From Planctomycetota bacterium (GTDB lineage Bacteria > Planctomycetota > Phycisphaerae > Phycisphaerales > SM1A02), in the NCBI GenBank assembly GCA_014381305.1, contig JACNLW010000033.1, positions 1-32,377 on the forward strand: DNA of 32,377 nucleotides, read 5' to 3'. The translations under genes and the position numbers were made by a program. The notes beneath the pieces were generated by a model. That model saw only the letters and a program-made list of their open reading frames with translations. It made no database searches and had not been told where the DNA came from. This document shows, piece by piece, positions 1-7,512 of this stretch (position 1 is its first letter; every line of letters begins with the position of its first letter).

Positions 1-2
1 CA

Positions 3-752
3 CGGACGCTTGATGAAGCAATCGCTTTAGCGAACACGGCAACAACTTCGACAGGCGTTTTTGCTATGACATATACATACACTGGGTATTCAATGGTTCG
101 CCAAATGCGCGAGCGTATTCTCGCCGGCGATATTGGGAAAGTTCGAACAGTAAGCGTCGATTACAGACAAGGGTGGCTTGCAGAACCAATTGAAAAAGAT
201 GGGCAGAAACAAGCAACATGGCGAACTGACCCACAGAAAAGTGGAGCTGGTGCACTTGGCGATATTGGTTCGCATGCAGAACAACTCGCGCGCTTTACTA
301 CTGGACTTGCTATTGAAGAGGTTCGCGGAGATGTGCATTCAATTGTTGCGGGAAGGCAAGTTGATGATCACGCGTGCGTACAACTTCGAATGGAAACAGG
401 CGTAGTTGGCGATCTTGTCTGTTCGCAAGTGTGCACTGGTGAACGAAACCATGTGTCAATTTGGGTGTGGGGCGATAAGGGGTCACTCTCGTGGGATCAT
501 AATGAATGCGACGCTTTGAAGTTCACCGCCCCTGATGGTACAGAAACCATTTCGTTTTGTACAGTAAACCGTGCACCATCTGGTCACCCCGCAGGGTTTG
601 TTGAAGCGTTTGCAAACATATATCGATCTTGCGCAGACAAAATACAAGGGGAAGATGTAGAAATCATTGGTGTCAACGATGGGCTTGCAAGCATGCAATT
701 CGTTGACGCAGTGTTGCGATCAAAAGAGAGTGGGTTATGGGAAAATATGTAA
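3..752 (+). CDS. Gfo/Idh/MocA family oxidoreductase, 5' end missing (partial)
   Basis: The frame is open to the left edge, so 249 residues of the C-terminal part are visible and the NAD(P)-binding Rossmann half lies outside the window. The first ATG (66) is internal: the residues before it (TLDEAIALANTA, then TGVFAMTYTYTGYSMVRQ) read as normal family sequence. The substrate domain contains the GDIGSHAEQLARF segment typical of the family's active-site region. Such enzymes oxidise or reduce sugars, cyclitols or their derivatives; the substrate cannot be told from this part. The 3' end overlaps the next gene by 16 bp, so the two are probably co-transcribed. A second, unrelated-looking member of the family sits at 4663-5940. 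Confidence 0.9.
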   Translation, partial: RTLDEAIALANTATTSTGVFAMTYTYTGYSMVRQMRERILAGDIGKVRTVSVDYRQGWLAEPIEKDGQKQATWRTDPQKSGAGALGDIGSHAEQLARFTTGLAIEEVRGDVHSIVAGRQVDDHACVQLRMETGVVGDLVCSQVCTGERNHVSIWVWGDKGSLSWDHNECDALKFTAPDGTETISFCTVNRAPSGHPAGFVEAFANIYRSCADKIQGEDVEIIGVNDGLASMQFVDAVLRSKESGLWENM

Positions 753-1405
753 TTCTTTTTGTGTTGCTTGCGGGCTGCACAACGCAAAAAAACCTTGTTG
801 TTTTTTCGAAGACCAGCGGCTACCGGCACGATTCAATTCCAAATGGTATCGTTGCATTGCAAAAAATTGGAAGCGAACTTGGCTACACAGTGATTCCAAC
901 AGAAACATCTTCGGACATTATCGATCTCGAATATGATGTGATGGTTTTTTTAAGTCCAACTCGTGATGTGCTCAATGAAGAAGAACAAGAACACCTCCGC
1001 AACTTTGTTGAAGCGGGTGGTGGGTTCGTTGGCATTCATTCAGCGACGAATTGTGAATATGAATTTGATTGGTACATTGACACGCTTGTTGGTGCTAAGT
1101 TTGATTTTCACCGCGCGATCAAGCCACTCGATGTTCAAATTGTGACAACAGATCATCTTTCTACATCGCATTTGTGTAATCCTTGGACGCGTATAGATGA
1201 GTGGTACAGTTTTGACCGAACCCCAGAACATGTCACAGTATTGCTTGCAATTGAAGATGATGACGGTTGGCGGCCAAGTTCGTGGTGTAAAGACGTTGAA
1301 AAGGGAAGATCCTTTTATACAGGCGGTGGACATACGAAAGAGAGTTATTCGGACCCTGATTTTGTCCAACACATTAAAGGTGGAATTGATTGGGTATCAA
1401 GGTGA
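737..1405 (+). CDS. ThuA-like domain lipoprotein
   Basis: This 222-residue protein has a lipoprotein signal (short hydrophobic start, LLAGC with Cys14), so it is probably membrane-anchored outside the cytoplasm. The rest fits the ThuA (trehalose-utilisation-like) glutamine-amidotransferase-type fold: FSKTSGYRHDSI near residue 23, GGGFVGIHSA at 94-103 and TGGGHTKESYSDPDF near 195-209. ThuA proteins are often linked to sugar catabolism, but their chemistry is poorly defined. The start lies inside the preceding oxidoreductase gene with a GAGAG-type ribosome site just upstream, so translation is probably coupled. This pairing of ThuA and Gfo/Idh/MocA proteins is common in planctomycetes and suggests sugar or cyclitol processing. 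Confidence 0.85.
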   Translation: MGKYVILFVLLAGCTTQKNLVVFSKTSGYRHDSIPNGIVALQKIGSELGYTVIPTETSSDIIDLEYDVMVFLSPTRDVLNEEEQEHLRNFVEAGGGFVGIHSATNCEYEFDWYIDTLVGAKFDFHRAIKPLDVQIVTTDHLSTSHLCNPWTRIDEWYSFDRTPEHVTVLLAIEDDDGWRPSSWCKDVEKGRSFYTGGGHTKESYSDPDFVQHIKGGIDWVSR

Positions 1406-1447
1406 GAATTCTGATAGAATGCGATGTTCGCCTAATTGGAGCACACG

Positions 1448-3241
1448 ATGACATCACAAAACCCACAAACAAGTACAGGAGAGACGTTTGAGTCTCTTGG
1501 CTTAGCCAAACAGGTTCTTCAAGTCATCCAAGATGTTGGGTATGAAACGCCATCGGCAATTCAGTCCGCTGCGATTCCTCCGCTCCTTGAAGGCAGGGAT
1601 ATTCTTGGCCAAGCACAAACTGGCTCGGGAAAAACAGCTGCGTTTGCACTTCCGCTCTTGAGCAACATCGATGTAAAGAACCGCTCAGTGCAAATTCTTG
1701 TCTTGGCTCCGACGAGGGAGTTGGCAATTCAAGTTGCAGAAGCATTCCAAACGTATGCAACGCATCTCAAAAATTTTCACATCGTTCCAATTTACGGTGG
1801 TCAAGATTACCGCGTGCAATTTCGTGCGCTTGACCGTGGCGTACATGTAGTTGTTGGTACGCCTGGCAGAGTGATGGACCACATGCGAAAGGGCTCGTTA
1901 AAACTTGATGATTTGCAATGTCTTGTGTTAGATGAAGCAGACGAAATGTTACGAATGGGATTCATCGATGATGTTGAATGGGTTCTTGAGCAGATTCCAA
2001 CAGATCATCAAACTGCGCTGTTTTCTGCGACGATGCCGAAACAGATTGAGAAAATTGCTAAGAAATATCTTGAAGAACCTGCGCTTATTCAAATTGAAGA
2101 TAAAACAAGTACTGTTGAAACTGTTCGGCAACGGTATTGGATGGTGAGTGGTTTACACAAGCTCGATGCATTGACGCGCATTCTTGAAGTTGAAGATACT
2201 GATGGCATTATCATTTTTGTTCGAACAAAAATCATGACAACCGCGCTTGCTGAAAAGTTAGAAGCACGGGGATTTGCTGCAGAAGCGCTCAATGGCGACA
2301 TGCCACAGAAGTTGCGTGAATTGACGGTGAACAAACTGAAGAATGGAAAATTGGACGTTTTGATTGCAACAGATGTTGCGGCTCGCGGGCTTGATGTTCC
2401 TCGCATTAGTCATGTAATTAATTACGATGTGCCCTACGATAGTGAATCGTATGTGCACCGTATTGGCAGAACTGCGCGAGCGGGACGAGAAGGTGATGCA
2501 ATATTGTTTATCTCTCCAAGAGAAAAACGATTGCTTCATTCAATTGAAAAAGCAACGCGGCAAAAAATTGAGAGAATGGATTTGCCAAGCCACAATTCTG
2601 TGAATGATGCACGAGTAGATAAATTTAAACAACGTATTACTGACACACTTGCAAATGGTGAGGACATGACTTTGTTTACAGAAATTGTCGAGTCGTACGC
2701 GATGGAACACGATGTTCCGCCAGTTGAAATTGCAATTGCGTTAGCGAGTATGGCGCAAGGTGATTCCCCACTTGTTCTTGACAAGCACGAGAAGGTTCGG
2801 TTTGAGCAATTTGATCGAGATGAGAGGGGTGGCCGCGGGGATCGAAGGGAACGCCGAGATCGTGGAGAACGGGGCGACCGCAGAGATCGTAAAGATAGAC
2901 CGGATCGCAAAGAACGTAAAAAGAAGAGCGATCCAATCACGCAAGGCATGGAGCGATTTCATCTTTCAGTTGGAAAATCGCATGGTGTGAAGCCCGCAAG
3001 CATCGTTGCTGCAATTGGTAGTGTTGCTGGTTTGTCAGATAAAGACATTGGCCGCATAGAGTTACACGATAAGTTTAGTTTTATTGAGTTGCCCTATGGT
3101 ATGCCACAAAGCGTGTTCAAAGAACTCAAGGGTGTGAAAGTAAGCGGTCAAAAACTTCAAATTTCCCAAGTGAAAACGACTGCTTCCAAGCCAAAGTTCT
3201 CCAAAGGCAAGCGCAAAAAACAAAAGCGCACTCGAAAATAA
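1448..3241 (+). CDS. deaD: DEAD-box ATP-dependent RNA helicase (DeaD/CsdA type) with DbpA RNA-binding domain
   Basis: This 597-residue helicase unwinds RNA duplexes in ribosome assembly, RNA decay or cold adaptation. Visible motifs: Q motif TPSAIQ (34-39), motif I AQTGSGKT (56-63), PTRELA, TPGR, DEAD (162-165), SAT (193-195), ATDVAARGLDV (near 307-317) and HRIGRTARAGR (337-347). A charged Arg/Asp-rich linker (about 457-493) leads to a DbpA-type RNA-binding domain (about 502-575) and a Lys/Arg-rich tail. The start is the ATG at 1448, because GGAG (1438-1441) lies 6 nt upstream; the in-frame TTG at 1436 precedes that site. A TAGAAT -10-like box at 1415-1420 would give a leader of about 20 nt, so this gene has a conventional leader, unlike several neighbours. 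Confidence 0.95.
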   Translation: MTSQNPQTSTGETFESLGLAKQVLQVIQDVGYETPSAIQSAAIPPLLEGRDILGQAQTGSGKTAAFALPLLSNIDVKNRSVQILVLAPTRELAIQVAEAFQTYATHLKNFHIVPIYGGQDYRVQFRALDRGVHVVVGTPGRVMDHMRKGSLKLDDLQCLVLDEADEMLRMGFIDDVEWVLEQIPTDHQTALFSATMPKQIEKIAKKYLEEPALIQIEDKTSTVETVRQRYWMVSGLHKLDALTRILEVEDTDGIIIFVRTKIMTTALAEKLEARGFAAEALNGDMPQKLRELTVNKLKNGKLDVLIATDVAARGLDVPRISHVINYDVPYDSESYVHRIGRTARAGREGDAILFISPREKRLLHSIEKATRQKIERMDLPSHNSVNDARVDKFKQRITDTLANGEDMTLFTEIVESYAMEHDVPPVEIAIALASMAQGDSPLVLDKHEKVRFEQFDRDERGGRGDRRERRDRGERGDRRDRKDRPDRKERKKKSDPITQGMERFHLSVGKSHGVKPASIVAAIGSVAGLSDKDIGRIELHDKFSFIELPYGMPQSVFKELKGVKVSGQKLQISQVKTTASKPKFSKGKRKKQKRTRK

Positions 3242-3265
3242 TAAACGAACTGTCGGTTAGTTTTC

Positions 3266-3271
3266 TACAAT
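3266..3271 (+). promoter_or_regulatory. -10-like TACAAT immediately upstream of the MFS gene
   Basis: TACAAT lies 6 nt upstream of the ATG at 3278. The usual distance from -10 box to transcription start would place +1 on the A of ATG, a leaderless arrangement. No convincing -35 hexamer is seen. Confidence 0.5.
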
Positions 3272-3277
3272 GCGAGC

Positions 3278-4585
3278 ATGACAGAACAAAAAACAACGCT
3301 TCTCTTGCCTCGGCTTTCGATCATGATGTTTTTGCAATTCGCAATTTGGGGTGCATGGTTACCAATTCTGTATCCGTTTCTATTGGGGTACAGGCAATTT
3401 TCGTTGACTGAGACAGGTTTATGCTTATCAGCTGGCGCAGTTGGTGCAATTTTCGGACCATTCATTGCGGGCCAACTCGCTGACAGGATAATCTCAACTG
3501 AAAAACTTTTGGCTATCAGCCACCTCATCGGTGCAGTGCTTGTGTACATGCTTGGCACTTCAGACACATTTATGGAGTTCGCAGTTCTCTCTGGCATTTA
3601 CGGATTTGTGTATGCACCAACAATTGCGCTTACAAACTCTCTTGCATTTCACCATCTTCCAAACCGTGATCGAGATTTTGGAAAGGTTCGCTTGTGGGGA
3701 ACCGTAGGTTGGATTGCCGCTGGCATTGCGGTAGGGCAATATCTTCGAATTTGGTCAACACCCACGGGTGTACCGCTCGAAGAAATTGCTGCTGCGCAAG
3801 ATGCTGGGCGTGCTGTTGCATTTTCAGTAAGCGCTGCACTTGGAGTGGTGATGGGAATCTACTGTTTAACACTGCCCCATACTCCACCATCGAAAAATCA
3901 AAAGAATCGGTTCGCATGGCTTGAGACGTTACGAGAAATTCGAATGCAACCTCTTGTAACCCTCTTTGTCATCGCAGTTCCAGTCAGCATTATTCATCAG
4001 TTCTATTTTGTATACACAAGTGATTTTGTGACGGGCATCCAAAATACTGCTGGAAGCGATGCAGCAAATACATTTGCGAATGGAATTAATACTGTTCTAG
4101 GTGTCGGCGGTGGTGGACTCATGACAATCGGGCAGATGAGTGAAATTGTAGTACTGGCATGTATGCCGATACTCGCAGTAAAATTCAGCAAGAAAACGCT
4201 TTTATGTACAGGGCTTGTTGCGTATGGTTTGCGGATGGCAATATTTGCATACTTCCCAACACTTGTTCCTGTTCTCATCGGAGTAGCATTGCACGGCCTT
4301 TGCTTTGGTTGCTTTATCTTCGTTGCCTTCATGGTTGTCGATGAGTTTTGCTCGAAAGATGTGCGTGCAACTGCGCAAAACTTTTTCAATCTTGTCATTG
4401 TTGGCGTCGGAATTATCGTTGGCAGTTTGTTTGCAACAGCACTCGTTGGTGAATGGGCTATGGTGGATGGTGCAATGGACTACTCCGCGCTGTTCTCTGT
4501 ACCAATGTGGTTGTCTGTGGCATGCTTCCTTATGCTTGTTGTGTTTTATCCCAGTAAAAAAGAATTACCGCCACTCGTCAGTTAA
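3278..4585 (+). CDS. MFS permease, nucleoside:H+ symporter-like
   Basis: This 435-residue, very hydrophobic protein has about 12 predicted membrane segments. The N-terminal block (FLQFAIWGAWLP, then LTETGLCLSAGAVGAIFGPFIAGQLADR) matches the nucleoside:H+ symporter branch of the major facilitator superfamily (NupG/XapB-like), which is common in planctomycetes. A role in nucleoside or nucleobase uptake is inferred from family and fits the adenine deaminase encoded nearby on the other strand, but sugar-nucleoside specificity cannot be read from sequence. It follows the helicase after 36 bp. TACAAT (3266-3271) ends 6 nt before the ATG and no Shine-Dalgarno is present, so the mRNA may start at the initiation codon. 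Confidence 0.85.
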   Translation: MTEQKTTLLLPRLSIMMFLQFAIWGAWLPILYPFLLGYRQFSLTETGLCLSAGAVGAIFGPFIAGQLADRIISTEKLLAISHLIGAVLVYMLGTSDTFMEFAVLSGIYGFVYAPTIALTNSLAFHHLPNRDRDFGKVRLWGTVGWIAAGIAVGQYLRIWSTPTGVPLEEIAAAQDAGRAVAFSVSAALGVVMGIYCLTLPHTPPSKNQKNRFAWLETLREIRMQPLVTLFVIAVPVSIIHQFYFVYTSDFVTGIQNTAGSDAANTFANGINTVLGVGGGGLMTIGQMSEIVVLACMPILAVKFSKKTLLCTGLVAYGLRMAIFAYFPTLVPVLIGVALHGLCFGCFIFVAFMVVDEFCSKDVRATAQNFFNLVIVGVGIIVGSLFATALVGEWAMVDGAMDYSALFSVPMWLSVACFLMLVVFYPSKKELPPLVS

Positions 4586-4586
4586 C

Positions 4587-4650
4587 AAATAAACTCACCC
4601 CCGAAATAAACTCACCCCCGAGATAAACTCACCCCCGGTGAGTTTGTTTA
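4587..4650. repeat. 17-bp tandem repeat array ending in a perfect palindrome
   Basis: Three 17-bp units (4587-4603, 4604-4620, 4621-4637) each carry ATAAACTCACCCCCG. The last unit continues into its own inverted copy, giving AAACTCACC (4625-4633), CCC, GGTGAGTTT (4637-4645). It lies between convergent genes (the MFS gene ends at 4585, the oxidoreductase gene at 4663). Relatives of the unit occur, inverted, at 22681-22722, and the palindrome recurs at 9942-9962, 10104-10124 and 22534-22554. Confidence 0.9.
4625..4650. terminator. Probable bidirectional rho-independent terminator formed by the palindrome
   Basis: A 9-bp perfect stem (AAACTCACC/GGTGAGTTT) with a 3-nt loop has T-rich flanks on both strands (GTTTGTTTA to the right; TTTAT on the complement of the left side). 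Two genes converge on it from both sides. Termination is inferred from shape and position; similar palindromes elsewhere in the window lie between divergent genes, where they cannot serve as terminators. Confidence 0.5.
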
Positions 4651-4662
4651 CAGCATGTCATT

Positions 4663-5940
4663 TCATCGGTCTAGTTTTGTCTCGCCAGGTGTTGGTACGG
4701 GGGGTACTGCAAGTTCGCCGAACTTGTACGCAGTTGGTCCTAGCAGCGTCGTACTGTTGAGCACATCGTTGTACGCAACTTTTTGTCCTGTGTACGCAGC
4801 CTCTCTTCCTAGGATTGCCATCATTGTTGATTGTGCCATGAAATGACCATCATTTATCGTTTTGCGATTCCCACGAATTGCATCATGTAGTTCGTTATGT
4901 TCAACTTGATACATGTTCGGCTGTTCGCCCGAATATTCCCAATCAGTTCCACCTGAAATGACCGGTGACCCAGTCCAACTATTCACAACACATGTTCCAT
5001 TTGATCCAGTGATGTAATCATTGTTATCGTTGTAACAAAATGGCATTTGTCTGCAATGCAAATGTGCACGTCGTCCATCCTCGTATTCATAGACAACACC
5101 AAAGTGATCGTACACATTGCCAGACTCAGGACCTTCACGCATTTCGCGCCCGCCGACTGCGGTCGCGCTCACAGGCGTTACGTTATTCATTCCCCAGTTG
5201 ATTTTGTCGACAGAGTGACATGCTTGTTCAACGATGTGATCACCGCCGAGCCAATCGAAATGCACCCAATTGCGCATTTGCCATTCCATATCACTCCAAC
5301 TTTCTTTGCGAGGCTTAGTCCAAAGAGGAGTGGTGTAATAGGTTGCAAAGATTGACCGGACATCACCAATTTTTCCACCTAAAATTTGATCGTATGTTGC
5401 ACGCATCGCAGGTGCGTATCGCCAGCAAAAACCTGACATTAAGTTTGTGTCATTTTCTTTTGCCAATGCTGCTGAAGCCATGACACTCCGAACGCCAGTG
5501 CCATCCACAGCCATTGGTTTTTCGCAGAAAACATGTTTTTTCGCCTTCACTGCAGCAGCAAGATGCGCAGGGCGAAAGTGGGGCGGTGTTGTCAAAATAA
5601 CCATGTCAACACCGGAGTCAATGACTTGTTGAAATGCATTGAACCCAACGAATCGCCGTTCCATTGGAACAACTGCGCGGTCACCTTTTTCATCCTTCAG
5701 CGTACTTGCACTAGAAGTAAGTCGATCTTGAAATGCATCGCCCAATGCCCAAATCACTGCATCTTCATTTGCATTGAGTGATTGGTTGGCTGCACCTGTA
5801 CCACGACCACCACAACCAATCAAGCCAATCTTCACCGGCTCACGCTTCTCTTGGATTGCCCAAGACGGGAGTGTCGTTGCAGCGACTGCTGCAACAGCGC
5901 TAGTTGTTTTTACAAAATCTCTTCGTGTTATGTCACTCAT
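4663..5940 (-). CDS. Tat-exported Gfo/Idh/MocA family oxidoreductase
   Basis: This 425-residue protein begins with a twin-arginine signal (TRRDFVK, Arg6-Arg7, then an Ala-rich stretch ending near PSWA), so it is probably exported folded with its cofactor. The NAD(P)-binding loop IGCGGRGTGAA starts near residue 41, the family EKP signature is at 140-142, and the substrate domain contains VEQACHSVDKINW. Exported members of this type are numerous in planctomycetes and act on sugars or related polyols; the substrate is unknown. It is the last gene of a five-gene operon. The ATG at 5940 overlaps the end of the upstream gene by 8 bp; an in-frame GTG at 5949 is a less likely start. Confidence 0.9.
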   Translation of the reverse strand: MSDITRRDFVKTTSAVAAVAATTLPSWAIQEKREPVKIGLIGCGGRGTGAANQSLNANEDAVIWALGDAFQDRLTSSASTLKDEKGDRAVVPMERRFVGFNAFQQVIDSGVDMVILTTPPHFRPAHLAAAVKAKKHVFCEKPMAVDGTGVRSVMASAALAKENDTNLMSGFCWRYAPAMRATYDQILGGKIGDVRSIFATYYTTPLWTKPRKESWSDMEWQMRNWVHFDWLGGDHIVEQACHSVDKINWGMNNVTPVSATAVGGREMREGPESGNVYDHFGVVYEYEDGRRAHLHCRQMPFCYNDNNDYITGSNGTCVVNSWTGSPVISGGTDWEYSGEQPNMYQVEHNELHDAIRGNRKTINDGHFMAQSTMMAILGREAAYTGQKVAYNDVLNSTTLLGPTAYKFGELAVPPVPTPGETKLDR

Positions 5941-6655
5941 GTTTTTCACTATCTGTAGTTACAAGTCGAAGACCTACGTAATCTGCATCTGCAAACCACC
6001 AAGGGCTTCTGGGTAATTGTGGGTCAGTTTGATTCCAACTTTTCTCCGCTTCCAATATGCTAGCAGAACCTAATTCTTCTGCAGGTGTACGAAAACTTCC
6101 GCCGATGACACGTGGTCCATCTTTTGTGCTGACCCACTCGCCAACGTTCCCTCGCATGTCATAAATACCAAGGGAATTGGGTTCTTTTGTTGCTACGGGG
6201 TGTGTTGTTTTTTCGCTATTCCATTGATGCCACGCACCACCCTGTGCAACATCTGCAAGTTGCCACTGTTCAATTGTTGGAATTGTATACGTGCGGTTCG
6301 TTTTTGATGAAAGCCAAACGCAAAATGCTTCAGCAGCTTGATGTGACATCGAAATTGCAGGATAGCCAGTTCTTCCAAAACCTCGATCAACGGAGGCGTA
6401 TGCAGGAGTAGGCCCTGTAATGGCGTCAACGCCGGCGTGTAAATTGTCTTGGCTGTTAATGAATTGCAAGAAAGAGTCATACAGGTCCCACGTAACTTCG
6501 GTTCGTGAAATCCAGAAATTTCCTTCTTCAGATTGCACGGGCATCATTTCTAGGACAACGGATGTGCCATCTACCGATTGAATAATTGGTTTTTGCTCCA
6601 CAGTTGGCGAGCAACCAGCGAATATGAACAGTGCGATGGTATAGAAAATCTTCAT
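5933..6655 (-). CDS. SUMF1/FGE-fold (formylglycine-generating-enzyme-like) lipoprotein
   Basis: This 240-residue protein has a lipoprotein signal (IFAGC, Cys15) followed by an FGE-sulfatase-type domain: FWISRTEVTWDLYDSFLQF, a region ending TIPTIEQWQLA, NSLGIYDMRGNVGEWV, VIGGSF and a closing YVGLRLV. True formylglycine-generating enzymes use a C-terminal cysteine pair to bind copper; no cysteine is present after VIGGSF here, so oxidase activity is unlikely and a structural or binding role is more plausible. It overlaps the upstream gene by ATGA (6652-6655) and the downstream oxidoreductase gene by 8 bp. Confidence 0.85.
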   Translation of the reverse strand: MKIFYTIALFIFAGCSPTVEQKPIIQSVDGTSVVLEMMPVQSEEGNFWISRTEVTWDLYDSFLQFINSQDNLHAGVDAITGPTPAYASVDRGFGRTGYPAISMSHQAAEAFCVWLSSKTNRTYTIPTIEQWQLADVAQGGAWHQWNSEKTTHPVATKEPNSLGIYDMRGNVGEWVSTKDGPRVIGGSFRTPAEELGSASILEAEKSWNQTDPQLPRSPWWFADADYVGLRLVTTDSEKHE

Positions 6656-7512
6656 GGAGATATTTTAGCTCGATGTACAATGGCATTTGCGAGTGCGACT
6701 GCAGAATCTTCGCAGTGCCGAAAGAATAAGGATGGTTCTACAAGTTCAAGTTCGTTGAGGAGTAACGTGCCTTTAGCATCGCGAAGATAGTCAAAGCGTG
6801 CATACAACAATTCTTTTTGATCGGGAACGTGGAGCAAAACTTCTTGCATTGTTTGGATTTCTGCTTCCGTAAACGTGTAGGATATATCGCTCGCGCCAAA
6901 ATCATCTTGCACTCGATAGTCGCCCTCGACAGGAATTTTCTGAACGCCATGCGTGTACTTCCCATCAATGAAAATTGCTGAGAGCTCGCCCTCAGTTTCT
7001 ACACTTTCAAGATATGGTTGCACCATCATGTCTTGATGTTTATTGGAATCAAGAAACTGTTGCGCTTGTGTAATCTCATCGATTGAAAAACGAAGCGTGT
7101 CAGAAGCACACGCCCCAACTTGTGGTTTGATAAATCCACGAGTTGCATTCAAGTTTTGCATGATGCGTGCTAATTCAGATTGCTCTCCCGTATCAATCCA
7201 AACAGTTGGCGCAATCGCAACCCCATTTGATTCAAGTTCTCTCAAATATGATTTGTGTGTATTCCAATCGACGATATTCGCGTTGTTACAAAGTCTTGGT
7301 ACTGATTGACACCAAGTCACAAATTCTTCCTTTCGAGAATGGTAATCCCACGTTGTACGAATCACAGTGATGTCAAATTGATTCCAATCAAATTCAGCAT
7401 CCCACGCGGGAAGTTGCACTTCTGCATCTAACTGTGTGAGTGCATTAATGAGTGGTTTGTCATCGACTTCCCAACCAGGCAGTTCCGTGCATGTTGCAAG
7501 TGCGATTTTCAT
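6652..7512 (-). CDS. ATP-grasp domain protein (RimK/glutathione-synthetase-like)
   Basis: This 286-residue soluble protein resembles ATP-grasp ligases of the RimK/GshB superfamily (COG0189-like). Visible elements are an N-terminal pre-ATP-grasp region (IRTTWDYHSRKEEFVTWC, then NTHKSYLRELESNGVAIAPT), a strand carrying the nucleotide-binding lysine in GFIKPQVGA, and a C-terminal block LLLNELELVEPSLFF that holds the metal-binding Glu and Asn-type residues. ATP-grasp enzymes join a carboxylate to an amine or thiol through an acyl-phosphate; the substrates here are unknown. Start and stop overlap the neighbours by 4 bp each (ATGA), so it belongs to the same operon as adenine deaminase. Confidence 0.8.
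   Translation of the reverse strand: MKIALATCTELPGWEVDDKPLINALTQLDAEVQLPAWDAEFDWNQFDITVIRTTWDYHSRKEEFVTWCQSVPRLCNNANIVDWNTHKSYLRELESNGVAIAPTVWIDTGEQSELARIMQNLNATRGFIKPQVGACASDTLRFSIDEITQAQQFLDSNKHQDMMVQPYLESVETEGELSAIFIDGKYTHGVQKIPVEGDYRVQDDFGASDISYTFTEAEIQTMQEVLLHVPDQKELLYARFDYLRDAKGTLLLNELELVEPSLFFRHCEDSAVALANAIVHRAKISP

Noticed and set aside
2536-2949. Minus-strand 137-codon frame inside the helicase gene
   Set aside because: It is the complement of the Arg/Asp-rich linker codons (Ser/Arg/Leu-rich translation), a typical shadow.
4587-4650. CRISPR-like short repeats
   Set aside because: Units are 17 bp in direct tandem without unique spacers, no cas gene is near, and the array ends in its own inverse.
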